This document shows, piece by piece, positions 45,162 through 55,656 of a stretch of 64,000 nucleotides of DNA. A model generated the notes under the pieces. That model searched no databases. It was not told the DNA's origin and worked only from the letters and a program-made list of their open reading frames with translations. The translations under genes and the position numbers were made by a program. The DNA lies in contig CM074701.1 of the NCBI GenBank assembly GCA_037367355.1, forward strand, positions 930,001-994,000. The letters run 5' to 3'. The number at the start of each line of letters is the position of its first letter. Positions within the stretch are counted from its first letter, which is position 1. This DNA comes from Neoscytalidium dimidiatum (lineage: Eukaryota; Ascomycota; Dothideomycetes; Botryosphaeriales; Botryosphaeriaceae).

Positions 45162-46226
45162 ATGGACGCCCTACCCAACGTTCCGCAGCCCGTCGTCCTC
45201 GGTCTGGCCGCCATTGGCGCCGCCTGGGCCGCCGTCAAGGTCGGCAGCCTCGTGCGCGTGCTGCTCAGCCTGTTCATCCTGCCCGGCACCTCGGTAAGAC
45301 GCTCGCGCCTCAACACCACGCTCCCTCCCATCCCGCACCCCTACTAACCCAATGGCCCCGTCCAGCTCTCCAAATTCGGCCCCAAAGGCTCCTGGGCCAT
45401 CGTCACGGGCGCCAGCGACGGCATCGGCAAGGAATACGCGCTCGCGCTGGCCCGGCGCGGCTTCAACATCGTGCTCGTCTCGCGCACGCTCTCGAAGCTC
45501 GAGACGCTCGCCGCCGAGATCGGCAGCAAGAACCCGGGCGTGCAGACGCGCGTGCTGGCCATGGACTTCGCCGCGAACAAGGACGCCGACTTCGACGCGC
45601 TGGCGGCCCTGATCGCCGACCTGGACGTGTCCATCCTGATCAACAACGTCGGCCTCAGCCACAACATCCCCGTCCCCTTCGTCCTCACGCCGGACGACGA
45701 GATGCGCGATATCATTACCGTCAACTGCCTCGGCACGCTGCGCGTCACGAAGCTCGTCGCGCCCAAGCTGGTTGCTCGCAAGAAGGGCTTGATCTTGACG
45801 ATGGCGTCGTTTGGCGGCGTCATGCCGACTCCGCTGCTGGCCACGTACAGTGGCAGCAAGGCCTTCTTGCAGCACTGGTCCACGGCTCTGGGTGCCGAGC
45901 TGGCTCCCCACGGTGTTACTGTCCAGCTCGTCCAGTCGTACCTGGTCACGTCGGCCATGAGCAAGATTAGGCGGGCTTCGGCGATGATTCCTACCCCCAA
46001 GGCGTTTGTTGCGGCGGCGTTGGGAAAGATTGGAAGGAGCGGTGGTGCGCAGGGCATCGCCTATACGGCTACACCATACTGGAGTCATGGGTTGATGCAT
46101 TGGGGTATTGCGACGGTGGCTGGCACGATGAATGCGTTGACGCTGAAGATTAACAAGGACATGCATGAGGGCATCAGGAAGAGGGCGCTCAGGAAGGCTG
46201 AAAGAGAAGGCAAGAAGGTTGCGTAG
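45162..46226 (+). CDS. IFA38: Very-long-chain 3-ketoacyl-CoA reductase (Ifa38-like)
   Basis: Second step of the microsomal fatty-acid elongation cycle: NADPH-dependent reduction of 3-ketoacyl-CoA. Exons 45162-45293 and 45366-46226 give 330 residues. An N-terminal membrane segment (about residues 10-42) precedes the SDR domain: cofactor motif [19 protein letters not shown], active-site serine in TMASFGG, catalytic YSGSK, and [10 protein letters not shown]. The C-terminus ends EREGKKVA, with a dilysine-like ER signal. Length and order match fungal ketoreductases. The 72-nt intron separates the membrane anchor from the catalytic domain. It lies next to ERG28, another ER lipid gene. Confidence 0.95.
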
Positions 46227-46433
46227 AGCTTTCCGAACATGTCGGGTTGTCGAAGGAAGCCATCTTGCGCAGAGCTGGCCATGTATGCAATCAAAACTGA
46301 CCACTGTATGAGAAAGGACTGATGTTACGCCACGAAAGTAGATTTGAGGCGGAAAAATATAGTTCGTCAAAAATCATCACCCTGTTGCTTTTGATATCAT
46401 GCTCTATATGTTGCAATACTATACACTAGTTCC

Positions 46434-47707
46434 TCAGCTCTCAAGCTTCTTCCTGTAGAGCTCTCCGCCACAGTTACGCAGGCGGGCTGCCGCTTGCTCA
46501 GGGGTGATGTCACGCTGTGGCTCGGCCATCAATTCATAGCTTCGATTTATGTCAGCAAGATCCTCAACAAAACCAAGGAAGAGGTTGTACTTACCCGACA
46601 AGGAACTTGCGCACTGTGGCACTCCGCAGAAGTGGGGGGTAAAAGTGGATGTGGAAATGGCTAGCCTCGATTTCCTCGTTCGTACCCTCAAGAGGGGCCT
46701 GGTGAAGACCCATGCCTATACGACGTGAGACCTTTTTGAGTCACAACGGAACACATCTGAAAGAAAAATAACTTACTGTACGGGAAATGACACTCGAAGA
46801 GGTTATCATACCGCCTCGTCACCTCCGCAATCGCCTCAGCGAGATCCTCCCTCTCCTTAGCGTCGAAATCAACCAGCGCGCGCTTGTGCTTCTTGGCCAC
46901 GATCATGACCTCGAAGGGCCAGATTGCCCACCAGGGGCACAGCGCCAGGAAGGTCTCGTTCTCGAAGACGACGCGCTCGGCCTTGGCGGCCTCGAGCTGG
47001 GCGTAGTCCTCGAGCAGGTGCTTGCCGCCGTGCTCGCGGCGGTACTTCTGCAGCTGCGTCAGCTCCAGCGCCGGCTCCTCGGGCAGGCCCGTCGTCGTCC
47101 AGATCTGGCCGTGCGGGTGCGGGTTCGAGCAGCCCATCGCCGCGCCCTTGTTCTCGAAGATCTGCATGTACCGCAGCTGCTGCGCCGGCGCCGCCACGTG
47201 CTCGCTGTCGAGCGGCGGCAGCGTCGTCGCGCCCGCCACGGCGACGAGCGGCGACGAGGGCGACAGGTGCGCCGTGTAGATGGCCGTCCACGTCTCGATC
47301 ACGGGCACGATCTGCGCGGGCAGCATGTCCGCGAGCGTCATGTTGTGCGCCGGCGAGAAGGTGATCACGTAGCATTTGCCGGTCACGGGCTCGACTTGCA
47401 GGAGGCGCGATTCGAGGCTGTTGGCTTCGGTCGGGGAGGTGTACTCGGCTTGCGTTTCTTTGACGGCGGAGTAGTCGTTCACGAAGACGTAGGTGCTCTC
47501 GTATTTGGGATTGCTGTCACCGGCGGCGCGCTTGTTGCTCGGGCAGAGGTAGCACGATGGGTCGTAGGGCGGCAGCGTGGTCTGCTTCGCGGCTTCTTGC
47601 TGGCCTTGCCATGGCCGCTTCGTGCGGTGCGGAGAGACGAGGATCCATGAACCGCGGAGGGGGTTGAAGCGGCGGTGCGAGATGTCGTTCAGGATTTCTT
47701 CGGGCAT
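46434..47707 (-). CDS. GAL7: Galactose-1-phosphate uridylyltransferase
   Basis: Leloir pathway enzyme exchanging UMP between UDP-glucose and galactose-1-phosphate. Three exons (minus strand) 47707-46777, 46715-46595, 46539-46434, 385 residues. The active-site motif NPHPHGQIW places the nucleophilic histidine at about 199. Zinc-type cysteines are in CYLC (52-55). RRFNPLRGSWILVSPHR, FENKGAAMGCS and HFHIHFYPPLLR (exon 2) are typical. The third exon uses a GAAG acceptor rather than the usual C/TAG, but the junction restores KFLVGYELMAEPQRDITPEQAA. There is no GAL1 or GAL10 gene nearby, as expected for filamentous fungi where GAL genes are often dispersed. Divergent from YIP4. Confidence 0.96.
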
Positions 47708-48338
47708 GGTGGACTAACGGTCTCCGGAGGAAAAGCCTCTGGGGGGTTGTCAATCAGGTGGGGTGCAGAAGCACAAGGGTTAAAATAAACAAGAGAAAAA
47801 AAAAGGATAAGCAGAATTTCGGAGAAAAGCCCAGAATATAAACGAGAAGCGAGCAGACGGGATCTTGATTTCATAGCGCCGGAGCTGAATGGAGATGAGG
47901 CGCAGAGGCATCGCTACGGTTGCATCAAAAAGCCGCATCCACCGCGTGATCGGCCAACCCCGGTGGGCATTCCTGCGGAATTCCGCAAGATTATGCAAAA
48001 GGTAGAGCGCAGACAACGAAAATTTATTTCAGCGGAGAAATTCGCCGTACAATTCAAGAGCGCAAGAAGTCACTTACATCTGGAGCAAAACAATTGTGGA
48101 TTGCGGGGTAGGGTGGTTTGGGGCAGAGGTTGAGGGGAATGACGTGTGGGTGCATGGAGGGGCTCGCTGGGCGGTCGGCGTTTCAGCGCGCACGAAGACC
48201 GAGCGCAGGATGCCAAGACGAGGCCTGTGCGCTTGCCCTTGGAGGCCGTGAGCTCCAGCTTGTCGAAACGTAGCTTCAGGTGACGCGTTGCGCTGCTACT
48301 CCCACTCCCCATCCTCCTGCAAACAGAGCTTTATAATC
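47708..48338. promoter_or_regulatory. Divergent promoter region (GAL7 / YIP4)
   Basis: A 631-bp region. An 80-codon minus-strand frame ending at 48070 has no support. An A-run is at 47794-47806. No galactose-type activator site was recognised. Confidence 0.35.
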
Positions 48339-49329
48339 ATGGCCGGAATGATGCCCACTGCTCAGTCGAGCAATCCCTACGACAACGATGCTATAGAGCG
48401 GGACCAAATGATTGACCCCGATGACGGTAGGCATCTACAATAAACACCATCCGGCTTGTTCTCTGAACATGAAGACAGCGACCCTTGACGACCTTGATGA
48501 CCCTCTTCAGTCAACCTCCGACCGCGCTCCTCTCACCGGAAACATCCAATCCCAGGGCTCAAGCAGCCGCGATACCCAGAGCTACCTGACCTCGTCCATC
48601 CCCGGCGAGGATCGCCGCGCGCCTACCAACACCATCGACGAGACAGTCTGGGAGACCCTATCAAGAGATTTGTTGGCAATATGGGAGAAGATGCGCCAAG
48701 TCCTATGGCCAAAATACCTCCTAGGCGGCATGCTTCAAAGTGGTGGAGGTATGGGTGCCGAAGAGCGCGGAGAGGCTGGTGCAGCTGGAGGTTTGAGGAA
48801 CCTAGTTGGCCGCTGGCCAGATGCAGATGCCGTGCTTCATGGCAGCATGAGCGAAGGCTTGCGCAACTGGGATCTCTGGGGTCCGCTGATCTTCTGTCTT
48901 CTCCTGAGTTTCTTCCTCTCACGGCCGGCACGCGATGAGCAAAAGTCCCTTGTCTTCTCCGGTGTGTTTGCTATGGTCTGGATTGGTGAAGCCATGGTTA
49001 CGTTGCAAATCAAGCTGCTGGGTGGTAGCATGTAAGAGTTGATATTCTGTGGTGTGTGCTCCGACTGACAAAGATGCAGTTCTTTCCTCCAGTCCGTATG
49101 TATAATCGGCTACACCCTTTTCCCGCTCGTCATCGCCTCCATCCTCAGCGCGTTCGGCGTGCACACGATCATCCGCATACCTGTCTACATCGCCCTCGTC
49201 GCCTGGTCTCTCGCCGCCGGCATTAGTATTCTGGGTGGATCCGGGGTTGTGCGCAACAGGGTTGGAATTGCGGTATACCCACTGTTCGTCTTCTACGTGA
49301 GCTTGGGCTGCTTGTGCTTCATTAGCTAG
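48339..49329 (+). CDS. YIP4: Yip1-domain Golgi membrane protein (YIP4/YIPF6-like)
   Basis: A Rab-interacting membrane protein of ER-Golgi traffic. Exons 48339-48426, 48479-49031 and 49080-49329, 296 residues. A hydrophilic N-terminal half contains DDLDDPLQSTSDRAPL and TIDETVWETLSRDL, which is the typical start of the YIPF6-type Yip1 domain. Five hydrophobic segments follow (WGPLIFCLLLSFFL, SGVFAMVWIGEAMV, SVCIIGYTLFPLVIASIL, IPVYIALVAWSLAAGISIL and YPLFVFYVSLGCLCFIS). The C-terminus is hydrophobic right to the end, as in the family. The first intron is 52 nt and the second 48 nt. Confidence 0.9.
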
Positions 49330-50368
49330 AGGCGCGGGGGTTTGTTTTGCATGTTAATTCGGCACCATGTCTTGAGAATACCCATTGGCGAAAACAGAGC
49401 AGGGCTCTGGGTGCTTGCAGGCTTCAAAATACTTCGCAAAGGGGATACTTGTGTTATTAGTGGAGGCGCATAGCCATTAGTAGTGGCGTTGATGCCTCAT
49501 TCGGGTGCTCAGATACACACGTCAGCGTCTCTTTTTGGCGCAGCAGCCGCATGCGTTGGCGCCATTCGGACGGGATTATTTTAGGATGCTGCAGCCCAAC
49601 AGATAGCAAATGTACTCGGAAAATATCGTTGCGCGGCTACGTACCTAAGCTTGCTCTTGGACTCGAGCGATGCGGATCGGCCATACCCTCGGAAACACGC
49701 CGCCGCCTTGGTCCATGGAACGAAGACCCCACTGAGCTGCACCGCCGCCAAACATCACCACCCGCCCTTAAGACAACCTTGCTCTCCGCGCAGCGTCTCG
49801 GCTGCCTCCCGAAGCTTTGTCGCGTGCCGGGCGCCAAGTTGCACTTTTGTACCATCTTTCGAACACCCCCTCTCCGCACACAGTTAGCTGCGCGTCATTG
49901 TTGCGCGACAACCTGGTCCCAACCACCTCACCCAAACATACACGCGGTCGCAGTCTTGATTTACCAAGGTTCAAACTGTCTTGGACCCTGCGCCGCCATT
50001 GATCAAACCCTTCGCTTGTCTCCGACTTCGTCGTGCGGCGCCGCCGACTATCCCCACATAGCTTGCAGATCTTATCGCTTCCGTCGCCGTCGCCCGCCAG
50101 GTCAGTTGTCTTTTCTCTCACCGATTCACCACCGCGCGCTGTCGACTGACACAAGCTCCCACTGGCAGCCAGGGCCGCCCGCTGTCTGAGCCTCTTCCCG
50201 CCACATCGCCCGGCGCACGGAAGACCCGACCGACCACCACTCCCACGTCTTCGTCGGCGGCTCGCGCGCACGCACGGTCACGCCGTCATTTTGGATAAAA
50301 CATCTTGAGGACTGCATTTCCCTTCGACTCCGTAGTCATTCGCAACTGCTCCATCGACCTTTTCTACG
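49330..50368. other. Intergenic / leader of RanBP1-domain gene
   Basis: About 1 kb. The right part (about 49680-50360) is C/T-rich and probably includes the promoter and leader of the RanBP1-domain gene; a 212-codon frame in it (49551-50189) starts at TTG or GTG-like codons and lacks motifs. Confidence 0.4.
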
Positions 50369-52223
50369 ATGGCTCGCTCAGAACAGGCTCAGGAACCTGA
50401 GGTGACGTCTACCGAGGCCCAAACTTCCGAAATCACCCCCGCCGACAGGGTTGCGTCAACTGGGTCACTGAAGAGCCTCGGCCAAGGTAGCGACACGGAA
50501 GGTGCTGAACGTCCCGTGCGCGAGAGATTGAAGAAAGCTAGCATCGCCGGCACCGTACTGTCTGACGACGACCAAGAAATGTCCGGAGCTTCCGACACCT
50601 CCAAGGGACCTACGTTAGGCGAAGCTGCGGAGAACAATGATCACAATGAAGAACGCAGGGGTCGTCTACAGAAGAAGAGAAGCTTCGAGGTTATGAAGGG
50701 CGAAGAAGGACCTAGCGACAGGGCGGAGAAACAAGGACGGAAGCGCTCAAGGGATGTTGCCCTCAGTGGGGCTCCTGTGACCAAGCGGAAGACGTCTGAC
50801 GAGAGGGAAGCTATCGACAAAAACGGCACCATTACAGAACGATCTGTTACGCCGTCCAGTTCTGCGGAACGTACACGCAGGGGTATGCTGAGCCCCAAGG
50901 GCAAGCGCAATCGCGAGGAATTCGAGGACGAGGACCATAAGCCATCCACGGAGATTAAGGACGATCACGAAGCGGAGAAGAAATCAATCGATAAGACGTC
51001 CGTCGACGAGCCGAAGACAAAGCGCCACAGGGATAGTAACAGTCCGGAGCCGGAAGAGAAGACTCAGGAGGCCAAGCCAGCCGAGGGCAAGGTAAGCACA
51101 AATCGAGTGCCATTGGCCTACAAGTGTTAATTAATTGAAGATACCGCAGGGAAGCGGATTCGCCGACACTTCTGCAACGTCGCCATTTGCTGCATTAGCC
51201 GCCAGCAAATCTCCTACTCCCACTGCTGCCCAGCCGCAGACATCTGATACTGCATTCAAGGCTTCTGGATTTGGTGCTCTTGCGAGCTCTTCTACGTCAG
51301 GCTTTGGCGCTCTCGGTGCTTCTACGAAACCTGCGTCTAGTCCGTTCGGATCCACTACTGCTACTGCAAAGCCTTCCATCACAGGACTCTCAAGCAACGC
51401 GACTTCTTCGTTCGGCAGTCTTACTTCTCCCACAGAGAACAAATCACCTTTCGCTGCTGCGTCTTCTGGATTTGGTGCTCTTGGTGGAGGTTTTGGCGGT
51501 GGATTTGGCAGCGGTGCTAAACTCACCGGCTTTGGCGGCGGCAGCGGTCCTAAGATTACTGGCCTGAGCGACAAGCCTGCCAAGCCTTTCGGTGCACCTA
51601 AGGATGAGGACGAACAAGAGGGCTCTGGTGACGAGGACGGCGAGGAAGAAAAGGAGAAGGTACTAAGCCCTACTAGTGAGGAGGATAAAAAGGACGAGAG
51701 ATTCTTCGAACAAGATGGTATGTCGATGATGGCACTTCTGAGTATCAGGGTTAACTTTGCCATTACAGTCGAAACGGGCGAGGAGAATGAGGAAACCATT
51801 TTCGTGTGCCGCGCCAAGCTCTACAACTTTGTCAAAGTCTCGGATTCTAAGAAGGAATGGAAAGAGCGTGGTCTCGGCAACCTCAAGGTCAACGTGCACA
51901 AGCAATCGCCTGAGGACATCGAAAAGAAGGCACCCAAGAAGGCACGCTTCGTTATGCGCGCTGATGGCTCCCATCGAGTCGTGCTGAACTCACCCATTCA
52001 GAAGGAGCTTAAGGTGGGCGATGTCAAGGGCGAGAAGCCTACTAGCGGACTTGTGCTGTTCATGGGCACTATTGATGGTAACGACCTGGAGATGTTACAG
52101 CTAAAGGTAAGCTTTGTCTTGTTCATCTCATGCTGATCCAGAGCTAACTATGTTCCACAGATGAAGCAGCAGAACGCGGAGGCCCTCTGGGAGAAGGTCA
52201 CGTCCATTCAAAAGGAGATGTAA
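50369..52223 (+). CDS. Ran-binding (RanBP1-domain) protein with FG repeats
   Basis: Exons 50369-51091, 51150-51717, 51769-52106 and 52161-52223 encode 563 residues. Residues ~1-240 are charged and disordered with several basic nuclear-localisation-like clusters (KKRSFEV, GRKRSRD, KGKRNREE). Then comes a nucleoporin-like region with FG motifs (SGFGAL repeated, SPFGS, GGGFGGGFG), an acidic stretch (DEDEQEGSGDEDGEEE), and a C-terminal RanBP1 domain: FVCRAKLYNF, KEWKERGLGNLKV, RFVMRADGSHRVVLN, GEKPTSGLVLFMGTIDG. The layout matches the Yrb2/Hba1 (RanBP3) or Nup2/Nup50 families, which help nuclear export or import; I favour Yrb2/Hba1-like. The predicted seat is the nucleus or nuclear pore. Introns are 51-58 nt. 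Confidence 0.88.
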
Positions 52224-53043
52224 ATCTCAGATATACTGCCGCTGGCATCCACGTCGACATTCACAATTCGATAAAACACGAAGCATCGCCCATCGGCCGT
52301 GGCCCATTGGCCATGAATACGCCCAACTCTCTACACTTGCGCGCATACAACACCTCTCTTTCCGATTTTCATTGTGAGCTTTCTTGGAAGACTCTGGTTC
52401 CAAAGAAGAGGAATCATGAGCATATATCTGATGAAGGCATTAATTGGTGCAAATGGGAGCGGTCCAATGACAGTCACGAAAGCAAAATACATGGAATCGG
52501 GGTCTTGATCTCTTTTGTCGTTCTACTTAAGTATCAGGTAGCATTGCGTAGGAATGGGCGGTAGATACGGAAAGGGGTCATCTTTGGCATGGTGGAAAAG
52601 TGGTTGAGACCCACCCCTTTTTGGCGAGCCTCGGAGCTTCGGCGCGATGAGCTTGTAGAATAGTGAAGAGAATTGAAGTGGAAGAAAAAGGTGGATGTTT
52701 CGTTGTATGCGGTCGTTTCTCTGTCGAAGTGACTACTGAGAGCGCCCGGTTAGGCATACAATATCCCAACCTCGTTGCTATTTGACAGACCGCGCATGAG
52801 GCCAATGAAAATTTTCTATTCTCCTTCTCGAGGTCCTCCGTGCAGAGTTACATCAGAAGAGACGTGCACCACAAGCCATAGTCCCGCTTCCTCCCACATT
52901 CCTGATTACGTTTAGCGCAAGATTCGCGTAGCTCAATCGCTCCCACCGCCTGCGTGCCCCGCCAATGACAATCTGTCCCACCTCCAGCACCGTCACCACC
53001 ACTTCATTCCTTCCTCCTTCTTCTTCCTCTATCGCAACCGTCG
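52224..53043. other. Intergenic region
   Basis: About 800 bp between same-strand genes. No supported gene. The right part holds the C/T-rich promoter and leader of the aminopeptidase (52950-53040). Confidence 0.35.
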
Positions 53044-55069
53044 ATGAACCGCCTGCGATCCTTCCTCCCTCAGGTACCGCGTTCATTGACTTCCATATTC
53101 TACTACCAACAGTCACGCACCATGGTCACGCGTTACACAGCTGCGCAGGCGCTGGAAGTGAAGGCGCCGAGAGATCCGAACACGCTGAGCAACTATCACA
53201 ACTTCATTACGACCCACACGACGGCCAACCTCGAAATCGACTTCGCTAAGAAGAGGCTTTTTGGAAATGTTGTGTTGGCATTGAAGAGTTTAACGGAGAA
53301 GGAAGCTGATGAAATCGTGTTGGACACGAGGTACGCTGTTTTCTGACCATACACAGTCAGCTAGTCAAATACTAACAAGTAATAGCTATCTTGACATCTC
53401 TGATGTCAAAGTCGATGGCGAGCTAGCAAAGTGGGATGTCGGCGCTCGCTTTGAGCCCTATGGTAGCCCGCTGTCCATCAAGCTCGGCAAAGGCGTTGAG
53501 AAGAATAAGCAAATTGCCGTCGACATCTCGCTGAGCACAACTGAGCAATGTACTGCCCTGCAGTGGTTGACTCCTGCCCAGACGTCTAACAAAAAGCACC
53601 CGTACATGTTCTCGCAGTGCCAGGCCATCCACGCCAGGTCCGTTTTCCCCTGCCAGGACACCCCGGACGTCAAGTCAACAGTCGACTTCAATATCCGCTC
53701 TCCTCTCCCTGTCCTTGCCAGTGGCCTGCCCACCGGTTCTAAGGACTTTGAGGCTGGGAAAGATGGCGCTTCAGGTACACTGCTGTATACTTTCAAGCAG
53801 CAGATTCCCATTCCAAGCTACTTGTTTGCCCTTGCATCAGGTGATCTCGCTAGTGCCTCGATCGGCCCCCGTAGCACCATCTGGACTGGACCTGAGGAGC
53901 TGATTGATTGCAAGTGGGAGCTAGAGAACGATATGGAGAAGTTTCTGGAGGCTGCGGAGAAGATCGTGTACGACTACGCCTGGGGCACCTACAACGTTCT
54001 GGTCCTGCCCAACAGCTTCCCGTACGGCGGAATGGAGAACCCGATCTACACCTTTGCCACACCTACCATCATCAGTGGCGACAAGCAGAACATCGATGTC
54101 ATTGCGCATGAACTTGCCCACAGCTGGAGCGGTAACCTCGTGAGCAATGCCAGCTGGGAGCACTTCTGGCTCAACGAGGGTTGGACTACCTACATCGAAC
54201 GCAGGATTCAGGCTGCTATCCATGGCGAGCCTCACCGCGATTTCTCCGCCATTATTGGCTGGAAGGCTCTGCAAGACTCGGTGGAAAGATTCGGAACAGA
54301 TCATGAGTACACGAAGCTGGTTGTCGACCTGAAGGGCAAAGACCCTGACGACGCCTTCTCCTCGGTTCCCTACGAGAAGGGGTTCAACTTCCTGTACTAT
54401 CTCGAGAAGCTGGTCGGCAAGGAGAAGTGGGATAAGTTCATCCCGCACTACTTCAACAAGTACAAGTTCAAGTCGCTCGATTCGTACGACTTCAAGGCCA
54501 CTTTGCTCGACTTCTTCGCGTCCGACGCCGATGCGAGCAAGAAGCTGAACGACCTCGACTGGGACAAGTGGTTCTACGCGCCCGGCTACCCTCCCAAGCC
54601 GGATTTTGATGACTCCCTCGTTAAGGTCTGTTACCAGCTGGCGGACCGCTGGGAAGCCGCCAACAACAAAGGCGACATCTCGGACTTCAAGCCCACGTCT
54701 GACGATATCGCGTCCTGGACCGGCAACCAGGTCGTCGTCTTTCTCGAGAAGATCCAGACCTGGGACAAGCCGCTCCGGTCGGATTTCGTGGAGCTCATGG
54801 GACAAAACTACCGTTTCGCCAGCAGCCGCAACGTGGAGATCGTGTCGCGGTTCTTCGTCATTGGTTTGAAGAGCAGGACTGTCAGCGTCTATCAACCGAC
54901 GGCAGAGCTGCTGGCGATCGTGGGCAGGATGAAGTTTGTGAGGCCCTTGTACAGGGGTCTGAAGGAGGCGGATTTCGCGCTTGCGAAGCAGACGTTTGAG
55001 CGGAATAGGGACTTCTATCACCCGATCTGCCGCGCGATGGTGGAGAAGGATTTGTACGGGGATGCGTAG
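53044..55069 (+). CDS. LAP2: Leucine aminopeptidase 2 / leukotriene A4 hydrolase homologue
   Basis: M1 zinc metallopeptidase. Exons 53044-53330 and 53386-55069 (55-nt intron with ACTAAC branch) give 656 residues. The substrate motif PYGGMENP precedes the zinc motif HELAHSW (H337, H341) with the third ligand in NEGW (E360). The LTA4H-type C-terminal helical domain is present (FVELMGQNYRFASSRNVEIVSRFF, CRAMVEKDLYGD). The model uses the first ATG, giving ~26 extra residues (MNRLRSFLPQVPRSLTSIFYY) that look like a mitochondrial presequence; the second ATG (MVTRYTAAQ, 53122) gives a cytosolic form. Yeast Lap2 is cytosolic/nuclear with aminopeptidase and epoxide-hydrolase activity. Confidence 0.95.
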
Positions 55070-55656
55070 ATGCTTCGTGCTTGAACTGCTCGAGAGATTG
55101 GTGATTACAGTTGTTCGGAGATGAGTGCAACCCAAAAACAAACAAACGGATCGTCCGCTTTTTATGGATGCGGCTCTTTCCCACCAGATTGAGAAGGATA
55201 CTTTGTTTCTTCCTCGTAACTCTGCGGTTGCGATATCCTCGCAGTCTGCCGGGAAAATAACTGGGCACGTCCTCCTAAAACCGTTCGCATTAGCGCTGTG
55301 AAAGGCCATGTAGGTCACTTAGGTTGATTCTGGAAAATCAGGAATCGTTTCGTTCACCGCTAGGTACATGTGATCGATCGTAGCTTATGTGATGCCCTGG
55401 AGAGGGACGATCACGTGCACCGTGTCGTGGAGAAACGCCAAGCCAGAAATGCGTCGCGAGAGCGCGTCCAACACGTCAACACCACCGAATCCCGCACACC
55501 ACCGCCCCACACATCTCGTGTAGACACAGCGACCCAACGCTCGACGCGCAAAGCCACCTGCGCATCAGCGGCGACCAGAAGACGTTCTCATCGGGCAATC
55601 GACCCTACGGCCCAGCGCATCGCCATCGCGATTGGCGCCCCGCACAAAAGCGAACC
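55070..55656. other. Intergenic region
   Basis: About 590 bp with a CACGTG (E-box-type) site at 55412-55417. It presumably holds the promoter of the disordered protein gene. Confidence 0.35.

Noticed and set aside
46787..47650. 287-codon plus-strand frame
   Set aside because: Antisense to GAL7; composition dominated by Arg/Val/Leu, no motif.
53921..55318. 465-codon minus-strand frame
   Set aside because: Antisense shadow of LAP2; Leu/Arg/Val-rich with no domain.
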